A stretch of 64,000 nucleotides of DNA from an uncultured Aquimarina sp. (GTDB taxonomy: Bacteria; Bacteroidota; Bacteroidia; Flavobacteriales; Flavobacteriaceae), in the NCBI GenBank assembly GCA_947503835.1, contig CANNFM010000006.1, positions 165,683-229,682 on the forward strand, given 5' to 3'. The position numbers and the translations under genes are program-made. A model generated the notes under the pieces. It worked only from the letters and a program-made list of their open reading frames with translations. It was not told the origin of the DNA and made no database searches. Position 1 is the first letter of the stretch. Every line of letters begins with the position of its first letter. Below, piece by piece: positions 25,775 to 35,700 of the stretch.

Positions 25775-26983
25775 ATGATATCTTTTCATAAGTATGTTTG
25801 GGGTAAAAGAAAGATGTTTTTCATGGTGCTGTTATGCATAATGGTATCAAATTGTGTACAAGAATTTGATTTTAAGACAGAAGATTTTGAAAGCATTTTA
25901 GTTTTAAAAGCCTCTATTACTAATGAACAAAAAAATCATCAAATAAATCTTTCCAGAACATATAAGTTTGAAGATGATGGCCCATTAGTTGAGCAAGGGG
26001 CAACAGTCAGGGTAGTTGAAAATACGGGCATAGTATACATATTCGAAGAAATATCTCCTGGAACATATCAATCTACTCAAGAATTTAGTGCAGCACCAAA
26101 CAAGAGCTATCAATTATCAATTGAAACCAGGGATGGCACAGTCTACATGTCTGAAGAAGAAGTATTACCTTCAGAAAATTCAATCATTGACCAAGTATAC
26201 CCGAAGCGTATGTTTAACGATAATGGGACAGAAGGAATAGGGATTTTAATAGATAGTTATGATGTAACAGGAAATTCTCAGTATTACCGTTATCAATTCG
26301 AAGAAACATATAGAATTACCGCAGATTTTTGGACTCGTGTAGATTTAACTACCTCGTTAGAATTTGTAAATCGACCTGATGGCCAGGAAAGATGTTTTAA
26401 TGGAGGTGTGTCTAATACCATTATTATTACCGACACGAGTAGTTTACTCGAGGATAAAGTAAGTGGATTGTTGCTTCGGTTTATTGATGCCGAAGACATT
26501 CGTGTAGCTGATCGATATAGTATTTTAGTTAGGCAATTTGTACAATCAAGAGAGGCTTATGGATTTTATAATACGATAAATAGTTTTTCAGAATCCGAAA
26601 GTCTGTTTTCTCAGCTTCAACCAGGTTTTGTGAGTGGAAATATTTTTTCAACTCAAAATGAAAATGAACGCGTATTAGGTTTTTTTGAAGTGGCATCAGT
26701 TACCGAAAAACGCATGTTCTTTAATCGGGAAGACCTTATTCAAGATCTACCAAGATTTTCTCCAGGATGTGACCGTGTTATTCCTAGGCAAGAACCTACT
26801 GAAACTGAAGATGAGTTTTTAAGACGCTTACGGAGGTTAATAGGATCTGGTGATGTTAAATTTTTAGAAGAAATAAGAGATCCGGATAGTGAAAGTGGAC
26901 GTACTTATGTTTTTGTTCCCAGAGGCTGTGGTGATTGTACAGTTTATGGGCAAAGTACAATTCCAGATTTTTGGGAAGATTAA
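25775..26983 (+). CDS. DUF4249 lipoprotein, cassette copy 2
   Basis: 402 residues, lipobox VSNC (C27) then VQEFDFKTEDFESILVLKA, the DUF4249 opening. It parallels the copy-1 protein: SRTYKFED, a SPGTYQS block, TGNSQYYRYQFEETYRI, ADRYSILVRQFVQSREA, LGFFEVAS, and the terminal RGCGDCT ... PDFWED. Expected to sit at the outer membrane with the receptor encoded three bases upstream. The conserved CGDC pair near the C-terminus could be a disulphide or metal site; this is inference. Confidence 0.85.
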   Translation: MISFHKYVWGKRKMFFMVLLCIMVSNCVQEFDFKTEDFESILVLKASITNEQKNHQINLSRTYKFEDDGPLVEQGATVRVVENTGIVYIFEEISPGTYQSTQEFSAAPNKSYQLSIETRDGTVYMSEEEVLPSENSIIDQVYPKRMFNDNGTEGIGILIDSYDVTGNSQYYRYQFEETYRITADFWTRVDLTTSLEFVNRPDGQERCFNGGVSNTIIITDTSSLLEDKVSGLLLRFIDAEDIRVADRYSILVRQFVQSREAYGFYNTINSFSESESLFSQLQPGFVSGNIFSTQNENERVLGFFEVASVTEKRMFFNREDLIQDLPRFSPGCDRVIPRQEPTETEDEFLRRLRRLIGSGDVKFLEEIRDPDSESGRTYVFVPRGCGDCTVYGQSTIPDFWED

Positions 26984-27054
26984 TACATCGTTGCTCAATT
27001 GTTAAATAGAATATTGGTAATAATTTAAGACCTAATATTCAGAAATTTAAAAGT

Positions 27055-28827
27055 GTGAAAATTAAACCCTTATTATACATAGTTTTTTTCTGTACAATGG
27101 GTATACAAGCCCAACGAAAATCTGTTTTAAAAACAGTCGAAGATGTAATGGGATATACTCAAATACCTAAAGAAAATGTATTTATACATTACAATACTAC
27201 AGTACTATTTGCGGGAGAATATTTATACTATAGCTTGTATTGCGTCAATGCCAAGAATGATTTGCTCAGTACTATAAGTAAAATTGCTTATGTTAAACTT
27301 ATTGATGACAAGGGTGAATCTGTTTTTGAACATAAAATTAAATTGGAAAATGGCCTGGGGCAAGGGGATTTTTTTATTCCGGTTTCTATTCCCTCTGGAA
27401 ATTATAAGTTAATAGGATATACACAATGGATGCTTAATTCAATAGAATCTGATTTTTTTCGAGGAGATGTTAGTATCATTAACCCTTATCAAGGAGATCA
27501 AAGTAAAATTCTATTAACTGATCCTAGAAAAGAAACTTCAGAAGAACACACACAAAATAAAATAGTAAGCAGAAATAATTTTGAAACAAAAAATAACCAT
27601 CCTACTCTTATAAAAGAGAAAGTCTACTCAAAAAGAAGTCGTGTTCGATTTAATATTCAAAAAGACCAGTTGCTCGAGGGAAATTATTCTATTTCTGTGC
27701 GGAAAACAGATAATTTTAGAAAAGCAAAACTTATTACGACTAAAGATTATTTTAAGCTTGATTCAAAATCGACAATGAATGCTATTAGGTCCATTGGGGA
27801 TTCTATTTTTCTTCCAGAAATGAGAGGAGAATTGATATATGGAAGAATCATCCCAAAAGATTCAGCCTTTTCGGTTTCGCAGCTAAATGTAGGATTATCT
27901 ATTTCAGGAAAAACAAGTGATATTAAAATTGTATCAACAGACAATAAAGGAAATTTTATTATGTGCCTTGATCAACATCATAATGAAGATAGAGTAATGA
28001 TAGAGGTTCAGGGTGAGGATAAAACAAATTATACTATTTTAATAGATAATATTCCTGAAACCGATACAGGTGCTATGGATTTTTATTCTTTTAAAATTAA
28101 GCAAAAGTCATTAGATGAAATTATAAAAAGAAGTATTTATAATCAAATAGAAAATAGTTTCTATAATTTAAAACCAGATACGATACAAGATAGTAAACTG
28201 ATTTCTTCTTTTTATGGTAAAGATTATGTTAGCTATGATTTAGACGAATACACAAGGTTTTCAACCCTTAAAGAAACTATTGTAGAGGTTGTTGAAGGAG
28301 TACGGATAAGAAAGAATAAGAAGAGGAAAGAGATATTTAGTATACAGAAGGGCCATGCTGGAAGTACAAAATCCAATTATTTGCCATTGGTATTGATTGA
28401 TGGGGGAATTGTACAAGATCATGAAGATATTATCAATTATGATGTAAGAAAAGTAAAGAATATTAGATTTATCAAAGATCGATATTATATAGGTACTAAA
28501 GCCTTTGATGGTATTTTGGAAATTAAAACTTTAAAAGAAAATTATTGGGAGCAATTGAAAGAGAAAGACCTTATTCAATTTATTGATTTGAAATTATTAG
28601 AAAAGAAAAGATATTATAGACAAGTATATGATGGGTCTAACAAAAACAATCGAATTCCGGACTATAGACTTCAGTTGTTATGGTCTCCTAGTTTTGAAAT
28701 AGATAGAGAAGATATGGCATTAGAGTTTTATACTTCTGATATTATTGGTGATTTTGAGTTTATCATACAAGGGCTTACTAAAAATGGGAATGCAGTATCA
28801 ATTACACACTATTTTAAAGTAGAATAA
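27055..28827 (+). CDS. Secreted macroglobulin-like protein with TonB-plug-like segment, cassette copy 2 (GTG start)
   Basis: 590 residues, start GTG at 27055, matching the GTG start of copy 1 (both proteins open with Met, Lys or Asn, Ile, Lys, Pro). The signal peptide ends GIQAQ (about residue 19). The MG2-like N-terminal part (IPKENVFIHYNTTVLFAGEYLYYSLYC) and IPSGNYKLIGYTQWMLN block are nearly identical to copy 1. The middle is more divergent. Residues about 442-497 (LPLVLIDGGIV, then an IKDRYYIGTKAFDGILEI block) again look plug-like. A 71-base gap separates it from DUF4249, longer than the other gaps in the cassette. A terminator at 28919-28948 follows. Confidence 0.72.
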   Translation: MKIKPLLYIVFFCTMGIQAQRKSVLKTVEDVMGYTQIPKENVFIHYNTTVLFAGEYLYYSLYCVNAKNDLLSTISKIAYVKLIDDKGESVFEHKIKLENGLGQGDFFIPVSIPSGNYKLIGYTQWMLNSIESDFFRGDVSIINPYQGDQSKILLTDPRKETSEEHTQNKIVSRNNFETKNNHPTLIKEKVYSKRSRVRFNIQKDQLLEGNYSISVRKTDNFRKAKLITTKDYFKLDSKSTMNAIRSIGDSIFLPEMRGELIYGRIIPKDSAFSVSQLNVGLSISGKTSDIKIVSTDNKGNFIMCLDQHHNEDRVMIEVQGEDKTNYTILIDNIPETDTGAMDFYSFKIKQKSLDEIIKRSIYNQIENSFYNLKPDTIQDSKLISSFYGKDYVSYDLDEYTRFSTLKETIVEVVEGVRIRKNKKRKEIFSIQKGHAGSTKSNYLPLVLIDGGIVQDHEDIINYDVRKVKNIRFIKDRYYIGTKAFDGILEIKTLKENYWEQLKEKDLIQFIDLKLLEKKRYYRQVYDGSNKNNRIPDYRLQLLWSPSFEIDREDMALEFYTSDIIGDFEFIIQGLTKNGNAVSITHYFKVE

Positions 28828-28918
28828 TTTTTTGTAGCATCGAAAGCTTCCGATCATTCTTGGCTACATGTAATGCGATAATCATGTTAACTTCCAGATC
28901 AGAGATGATAAATCATTA

Positions 28919-28948
28919 AAAAACCCGGAGTATAAGGCTCCGGGTTTT
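28919..28948. terminator. Bidirectional terminator between cassette copy 2 and the SusCD operon
   Basis: CCCGGAG pairs with CTCCGGG, extended by AAA/TTT, with T-runs on both strands. It can end both the rightward cassette and the leftward DUF4302 gene. A second perfect hairpin (CTATTGCC, AGG, GGCAATAG at 28969-28987) lies between it and the DUF4302 stop but has no T-run. Confidence 0.85.
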
Positions 28949-29015
28949 CGTAAGTTGAGTTAGATAAGCTATTGCCAGGGGCAATAGTTAATTGTTATTC
29001 GTTGTACCTTCAATT

Positions 29016-30356
29016 CTAAAGGCCATACACCGAAAATTTAAAGTTTGGAAAACTCACACTAGTGAGTTGATATGATGGAATACCTTGAAAAGTACTCTCT
29101 CCAGTTTCATTAATATACCAGCCTTCTCCATCTATTAATAGTAAAAGGACGCTGATAATATCATCTATGGCACCAGTAGCTCCGAGATAGGATAAGGTAA
29201 CTCTCTCACCTGGTATTACAGTAAAGCTAAAAGCAGCTGTTAAAGGGCCACCTGCATCAGATATACCTCTAAATGTAACACCATGAACTCCAGGTCCAAA
29301 TGCGTTCATATCAATGGTTAAACCAGAAGCACCTATACTTTTAACTAGATTTAAGAAATCTGGAGAAGTTTGTTGTAAATAGAATTGTGACGAATCATCA
29401 AAATATAAATATCTTGTGAAATTAGTTTCAAAAGTATCTACATCAGTAGAGAACAATGATGGAATCAATGCTACAGGAACCGCTGGTGCTATTAGATCAT
29501 AACCGATGATAGAGTTTACTCCACCATCTTCAGAAACATAAGTGTTATTAACTTCATCAAAAGTAAAATTAGTAATATCTACACCATTTACTTGAAATGG
29601 GTTTGCGAAAGCAAATCCATTTTCATTAGCTACTATAGGATATGAAATAGATGTAGTGTTTCCTGTACTTTGATCTAAAGTTGTAATTATTCCAACCCTT
29701 TCAAATTCTGAAAATGAAAATGTACCTTGAAATAAAGGAGGGTCCATAGCTCCTGCAGTAGGATCAGTTACAACTATATTTCTAAGAAAACTAACAGTAC
29801 CATTACCTATAGCAATCTCATCATAAGAAGTTCTGGTGTTTATAACACGTTCCTTTTCTCCTGCAGTAGCTTTTTCAAAAACAATTTTAGTAACATCGTC
29901 TTCATTATCAGTTTTACTTCTAAATTCGACTTTGTCAGCTGTTACATTTTCGAAAATAAATTCAAATTCTGCTTGTAATGTAAAATTAGAAACTTCAAAT
30001 AGATTGTGAAAAGTTGAATAATTTTCAAATACTAATTCAGGAAACTGGCTTTTGCCAACTCTATATGTAGTTTCAAGATCTTGTGTTCCTTGTGCATAGT
30101 CAGAAACGATTTCTACGGTATTATCTTCATTAAAATCTAAGAAAATATTATAAAAACCCACACTATTTTTTGGTTGATAGACAAGTTTCCATCCAAACTC
30201 AGCATCAGTTAATGTTTTTTTATAACTAGCTAATAACTCGGTAGTACGAGTACTACCATCCTGATCAAATAAAGGTTCTATTTCATTGTCCTCACTACAG
30301 GCTATAAAACCTATAGTGATTAGAAACAATGCATATATTTTTATATTTTTTAACAT
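29016..30356 (-). CDS. DUF4302 surface lipoprotein
   Basis: 446 residues, lipobox GFIAC (C20). The opening TTELLASYKKTLTDAEFGWKLVYQ (seen as consecutive blocks) and GFYNIFLDFNEDNTVE are typical of DUF4302 proteins. This family is encoded with SusC/SusD pairs and the import-associated zinc metallohydrolase, and is presumed to be an accessory surface lipoprotein, perhaps for ligand capture. The rest is beta-rich without a recognised catalytic motif. It is the last gene of the leftward operon, 16 bases after the metallohydrolase stop. Confidence 0.85.
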   Translation of the reverse strand: MLKNIKIYALFLITIGFIACSEDNEIEPLFDQDGSTRTTELLASYKKTLTDAEFGWKLVYQPKNSVGFYNIFLDFNEDNTVEIVSDYAQGTQDLETTYRVGKSQFPELVFENYSTFHNLFEVSNFTLQAEFEFIFENVTADKVEFRSKTDNEDDVTKIVFEKATAGEKERVINTRTSYDEIAIGNGTVSFLRNIVVTDPTAGAMDPPLFQGTFSFSEFERVGIITTLDQSTGNTTSISYPIVANENGFAFANPFQVNGVDITNFTFDEVNNTYVSEDGGVNSIIGYDLIAPAVPVALIPSLFSTDVDTFETNFTRYLYFDDSSQFYLQQTSPDFLNLVKSIGASGLTIDMNAFGPGVHGVTFRGISDAGGPLTAAFSFTVIPGERVTLSYLGATGAIDDIISVLLLLIDGEGWYINETGESTFQGIPSYQLTSVSFPNFKFSVYGL

Positions 30357-30372
30357 GTCGTTCTACGTTTAA

Positions 30373-31281
30373 TTAGTTAATACTTTTCAAGAATTCATCT
30401 CTTAGAATTGAAACATCAATCCCTACATCATTCTTCATATATTTTATGATCACATCATACTTTTGTTGGATACGTGCTTTACCTTCATTTATCTCAGCAC
30501 AATTAGCAGGTGCTGCAGGATCAGAGCAATCGATTAATGTAAGATATGTAGCTTCAAATTCTGCCGGGTCTGTAGTAATCATGTACGATAAAGTTTCAGC
30601 AAAATCTTCTTCTGGTGCTGAAGTTGCATAAGGGGTAACCATACCTCTTACTAATGCATCTTCATCTTCAAGGGTAAACCAAGTTCCTGATGAAGTATAA
30701 TTATCTTCAGAAATTCTATAAAAAGCTTCTATATCAAATTTAAAGTTTTGATCAATAATATGCGTAAATTCATGATGCAAGGTTCTAAAAGTTTGCTGAA
30801 TCCAGGCTGTATTACCAAGAGCATATTGATTAGCCTGAGTAAGGGTTACTCTTACTCCTGAATCTGCTATACCTAGTGTTATTGTACCGTTATTATTAAA
30901 TAAAGGAGAACCTAATATCACAATTTCTGCAGGGAAATAAGTTCTTAAAAACTCCTCACCTTGATCAGAAGCTTTGTTGTAGGGTTCAATCCATGCTTGC
31001 TTGATAAGCTCAGCTATTGGTCGTACTACATCTAAACGTGGTGGTGTTGCAGATTTTGAAGGATCTATAAATTTATCGACAAATTTATAGTGAATTACAC
31101 AACCATATGGATCTCTAAATTCTGTTTTTAGAAATTGATCAAGTTCTGTAGTTGATTCTTCCTGTCCATTTTCAAAAATAGATCTAGGTTGTAATGTTTC
31201 TTCTCTTTCGCATCCTGATAGTAGTACTATAGAAAGTGCAAGAAACAAGAATTGTAATGTTATATTTCTTTTAGTTTTCAT
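30373..31281 (-). CDS. Substrate import-associated zinc metallohydrolase lipoprotein
   Basis: 302 residues, lipobox LLSGC (C24). The zinc motif is HHEFTHIID with H170, E171 and H174; the later block EEDFAETLSYMI could provide the third ligand. This combination and its position between SusD and DUF4302 match the family of HExxH lipoproteins tied to SusC/SusD import systems (TIGR04549-like). Expected role is cleavage of a peptide or other substrate at the cell surface before uptake; the substrate is not known. It lies 10 bases after the SusD stop, so it is in the same transcript. Confidence 0.88.
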   Translation of the reverse strand: MKTKRNITLQFLFLALSIVLLSGCEREETLQPRSIFENGQEESTTELDQFLKTEFRDPYGCVIHYKFVDKFIDPSKSATPPRLDVVRPIAELIKQAWIEPYNKASDQGEEFLRTYFPAEIVILGSPLFNNNGTITLGIADSGVRVTLTQANQYALGNTAWIQQTFRTLHHEFTHIIDQNFKFDIEAFYRISEDNYTSSGTWFTLEDEDALVRGMVTPYATSAPEEDFAETLSYMITTDPAEFEATYLTLIDCSDPAAPANCAEINEGKARIQQKYDVIIKYMKNDVGIDVSILRDEFLKSIN

Positions 31282-31291
31282 ATCTAATATT

Positions 31292-32785
31292 TTATCTGGG
31301 GTTAGGAGTTAATCCTGAAGCAAGTGCATCTTCTGGAATTTGTATAGCTTTTCTCAAATCATTAGAGGTTAATACAAGAGGAGCATTAATATCTCCATTT
31401 CCTCCTTCACTTACAGGTAATACATGATTAACAACAAGGTTATGTCGTTTAATGTCGAACCATCGTAATCCGTGATCCCAAAACTCTTTTTTACGTTCGT
31501 CTAATATTAATTTAAGGATTCCGTCTTCTACATCACTGGCTTGGTAGAAAGTGGTAATGGCAGCAGTGTCTGTATATTCGGTACCACCATATCTTTTTAC
31601 GGCCAACGAATTGATATCGGCTAGAGCGGCACCTTGATTACCACTAAGTAAATGTGCTTCAGCTCTGTTTAATACTACTTCTTCTCCTTTCATTTCTACA
31701 TTTATATAGTATGGTTGCCCAGAATTTGAAGATAAATTTTCTCTAAAAAAGTATTCAAAAAGCCTCGGTATAATGGTAGTTTCGAAATTGCTATTACTGA
31801 AAGGATTGTTTCTTACATCAGCTGTAACCAAAGGATTAGTGAATAATTGATTAACATCTGCGCTATTCAACCTAAATCCAAAATTAAAACGTTGGTGTAT
31901 ACTAAATTTCTGCGCTACTAAAACATTACTCTCTTCTTCAGGGTTTGCATATTGTATGGCAATAGCGTCAAATCCTGAAATTGTATAATCTCCAGGGTTT
32001 TTAATATAAAGAGATGGGTTGCCATCTAAAAATAAGTCACTGTATTTAATACAATTCACATAGTCTCTTTTCCATAAATAGAATCGTGAAGCAAAAGCCT
32101 GAGCAGCTTTTTTGGTAAAATGATACTTTTTGGTACCCGTAAAAAATTTGTCATTAATTAAGGCTAATCCTTGTAGCAAATCTTCTTCAACCAAATCATA
32201 AACCTCGGCTACAGTGTTACGTTCGTAGCTTGGCAAAAATTCTGTCTCAGGCTCTGATATGTAGGGTATACCTAAATTTGATGTTGCATTTTCATCATAA
32301 TGAAGACCAAACATATTCACTAGCATAAAGTGGTTGTATGCTCTTGATAACAGTGCTTCACCTTTTACTGCATTTTTTAGATCCTGATCGCCATCTAAAC
32401 CATCAATTATAGCAAGGACTTCATTGGCTTGTGCGATTGATCTATAGGTTTCATCCCAAAAAAATGTTGGAGTATCACTACCAATAGAGGTTACAACATC
32501 CCATGTATAGATTTGCTCATCTTGTAAGCGTATTGTACTTCCTCCAACATCTTGTATAATTCCTTGGCCATCAGGAAAACCTAAAGGGCCTGCTAAATCT
32601 GTATACATATCAGTGAATGCATAACTCGCTCGAGAATAAGAATCTGCAACTACCTTTGCTGCTTTTTCAACAGAATCAAGGGATAATCTATCATCCGGAG
32701 ATTCTTCCAGATAATTTTCACAACTTGTACCAAATGCTACAAGAATGAATAAGAAAATATATGATTTTAATTTATAGTTTTTCAT
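31292..32785 (-). CDS. SusD/RagB-family nutrient-binding lipoprotein
   Basis: 497 residues, lipobox GTSC (C22) followed by ENYLEESPDDRLSLDS, the usual SusD start. The TPR-rich fold is suggested by the GEALLSRAYNHFMLVNMFG block and the ending with LILDERKKEFWDHGLRWFDIKRHN, which is diagnostic for SusD/RagB. The protein would form the lid over the SusC channel encoded 12 bases upstream. No carbohydrate enzyme accompanies the pair; the associated metallohydrolase points to peptides or another non-glycan ligand (inference). Confidence 0.95.
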   Translation of the reverse strand: MKNYKLKSYIFLFILVAFGTSCENYLEESPDDRLSLDSVEKAAKVVADSYSRASYAFTDMYTDLAGPLGFPDGQGIIQDVGGSTIRLQDEQIYTWDVVTSIGSDTPTFFWDETYRSIAQANEVLAIIDGLDGDQDLKNAVKGEALLSRAYNHFMLVNMFGLHYDENATSNLGIPYISEPETEFLPSYERNTVAEVYDLVEEDLLQGLALINDKFFTGTKKYHFTKKAAQAFASRFYLWKRDYVNCIKYSDLFLDGNPSLYIKNPGDYTISGFDAIAIQYANPEEESNVLVAQKFSIHQRFNFGFRLNSADVNQLFTNPLVTADVRNNPFSNSNFETTIIPRLFEYFFRENLSSNSGQPYYINVEMKGEEVVLNRAEAHLLSGNQGAALADINSLAVKRYGGTEYTDTAAITTFYQASDVEDGILKLILDERKKEFWDHGLRWFDIKRHNLVVNHVLPVSEGGNGDINAPLVLTSNDLRKAIQIPEDALASGLTPNPR

Positions 32786-32797
32786 AATTAGTCTTTT

Positions 32798-35700
32798 TTA
32801 AAATCCAACATTAAGTGAAAAAGATACCGTCTTAGGTACTGGCAAAGCAGCTCCCCCTGAGTTAAAGAACTCTGGATCCTGGCCTCTTAAATCTTTGTCA
32901 GAATAAAGCAAGAATAAGTTCTCTCCTTGTAAACGGATTCTTGCAGAAGAAACACCTAATCTTTTGGCATATGTAGCTGGTATTGTATACCCAAGAGCAA
33001 TAGATCTCATTCGTGCATAGGTTCCATCAACCACTCTAATGTCGCTATTGTTATATAACTGATATGCATTGTCACTGGCAAATACAAGTCCATTATTAAC
33101 AAAACCACCTAATTGTTCTATTATAGTACGATTTTCTAAAATTGCAGGAATGTTCGTTACATTTTCATCACCTGGTAATGTCCATCTATTTACTAGTTCT
33201 CCTGGTAAAGAATTAAAATCTGTGTATGCAGCATCAAAATTGCTACTCAAACGTATTTTGTAATCAAATTTGAATGAGATGTTAGTGGATAATGTAAATC
33301 CGCCATACTTAAAGGTATTACTAAATCCACCAGCTCCTCTAGGTTGGGTCGGCCCCTCATATTTTAATATCTTTTCGATATCATCTCTACTTTGTAGGTC
33401 TATATTTGTTACTACATTGTCATCGGCATCAAAGAATGTTGGAATACCAAATTCATTCAACCCAGCAAAACGAACTGAATATAAAGCCGAGATTTCACGA
33501 CCATTAATAGGTGCTCCTGTTGGAGAAATTAAATCTACCAAGCGATTATTAAATTTTAGATTTTTTACTTCTTCCGTATTGTATCCAACATTAATATTAG
33601 TAGACCATTCAAAATTTTTCGTTTTGATGTTTACAGTTGATAAGGCAAATTCATACCCTTCAATTTCAAGATCTGCAAAGTTTCCTGTTTTTATTGATTC
33701 ACCACCAACACCACTGGTTCTAATATTTCCAATAAGATCAAACGAATCTCTTTTGTAATAGCCTAATTCACCTGCTACTCGATTATTGAATAAAGAGAAC
33801 TCAAGTCCAGCACTAAATTCTTTTAATTTTTCAAACGTTAAATCAGCATTTTCCAATGAATTGATTCGTATTATACTTTCTAAATCTTGCGGTCTTAAGG
33901 GTATTTGGCCTCTTAGATCAAGTGTTGCGCTTGTAAGCGGACCTCGACCTCCAGATAGTCCATAAGTACCTTTTAATTTCAAAAGATTTACCCAATCAGC
34001 TTTAAAAAAGTTTTCTTTATCAATGTTCCATGCTCCACTAATATTATAGTTAGTAAGGTACCTGGCTTTAGAGCTTGACCCCTGTAGGTTAGACCCATCA
34101 TATCTTAATGTACCATTAACAGTATACTTGTTATTTAGTGTATATCCACCATTGAAGAAAAAACCTGTAAAACGATCTCTAAAATTAGAAATATCGAAAT
34201 ACTGATCATTATTATCGATCAATTGATCAATAGCATCTGGATTAGTGTTGACTAAATATCCATTATCATAAGAAATACCAATACCAGTATATTCTCTACT
34301 TTGTCTGTTAGAAGATTTTATTTCTTGCCCCAAAAGGAATGTAAACTGATTATTGTCATTGATATTGGGATTCCATGAAACAGAGTTTCTCCAATAGAAA
34401 TAGTCTAATACATCTTCGTTATAGATATTTAAACCACCTTCTGGTAGTATTGAGTATGGAGGTCTATTAGGATTATCTCTATCTTGATATAAGAATGGGT
34501 TTATAGGGCCAATTATATTATCACCCGCTCCTGCTCTAAAAGCTTCGGCTTGATTTGAAACACCTGTAATGATATGTTCTCTTTGAGTGATTGCCTTACG
34601 GTAGTTAATAACAGAATTGGCAGTTAAGTTATCTGTTATTTTATAATCTAAATCTGTTTGAAAAGAGATATCGGTTACATCTATATCGATGTAGTTGTTA
34701 TTTAGTTCATGAATGATATTAAAAGGAGCGTAGTTTTTTCTGAAAAATTCTAAATTCCCGTTTTCATCATATGGAGTAACACTTCTACTATTGGTCAAAG
34801 AATAGCTATACGGGTTGATTTCGAATTCACGATCAAACTCTCCAGTCAAAGGGTTTAATGATCTGTCATTGGTTCCTGGAGCTCTTTGATCTCTAAAACT
34901 TCCAGTTAACGTAGTACCAATTGAAAACTTATCTGTTAGATTAAATCGAGTATTTAATTTTGTGGTATAACGTTGTGCATCATCTCCTATAGTCTGTCCT
35001 TCATCATTAAGATAACTAGCAGAAAAATAGTAAACCGCATCATCGCTACCTCCAGAGATACTTAAGGAGTGATTTTGTTGTAATGAAAAATCATTAAAAA
35101 GTGTTTTAAACCAATCTGTATTAGCTACTTGGTACCTGTCAAAATAACTATCAGCTAATTGTCCGTTAGCCCCTATGACTACATTGTTAGGCCTTCTTAG
35201 GTTAAAATATTGTCCTAATACTCCATATGATTCTGCACGTTGAGCTGTGGTTAAATCTATTAACCCTTTATCAACTAATTCTGCATAAACTAATAATTCT
35301 TCTTGTGAGTTTAATACATTGAAGTTGTTGTATCTAGGTCTTAATCTAAAAGAGAAATTATTGTTATACGTTACTCTTGCTGCTCCTTTTCTACCTTTTT
35401 TGGTGGTAATAACAATTACACCATTCTTAGCACGTGCACCATATAATGCAGTTGCTGATGCATCTTTTAATATCGAAAAGCTTTTGATATCATCAGGGTT
35501 TAATCCAGCAATAGATGATCCAATTAATGAGTTAATGTCTCCTGATGCTAAATCTTCCTGAGCCAATTCTACGTTATCTTCAAGAATTACTCCATCAACT
35601 ACCCAAATTGGATTGTTGTTACCATTAAGAGATGTGTTACCTCTAATTCTAATTCTAGGTGATGCACCAAAAGATCCAGAAACGTTATCTACAACCACAC

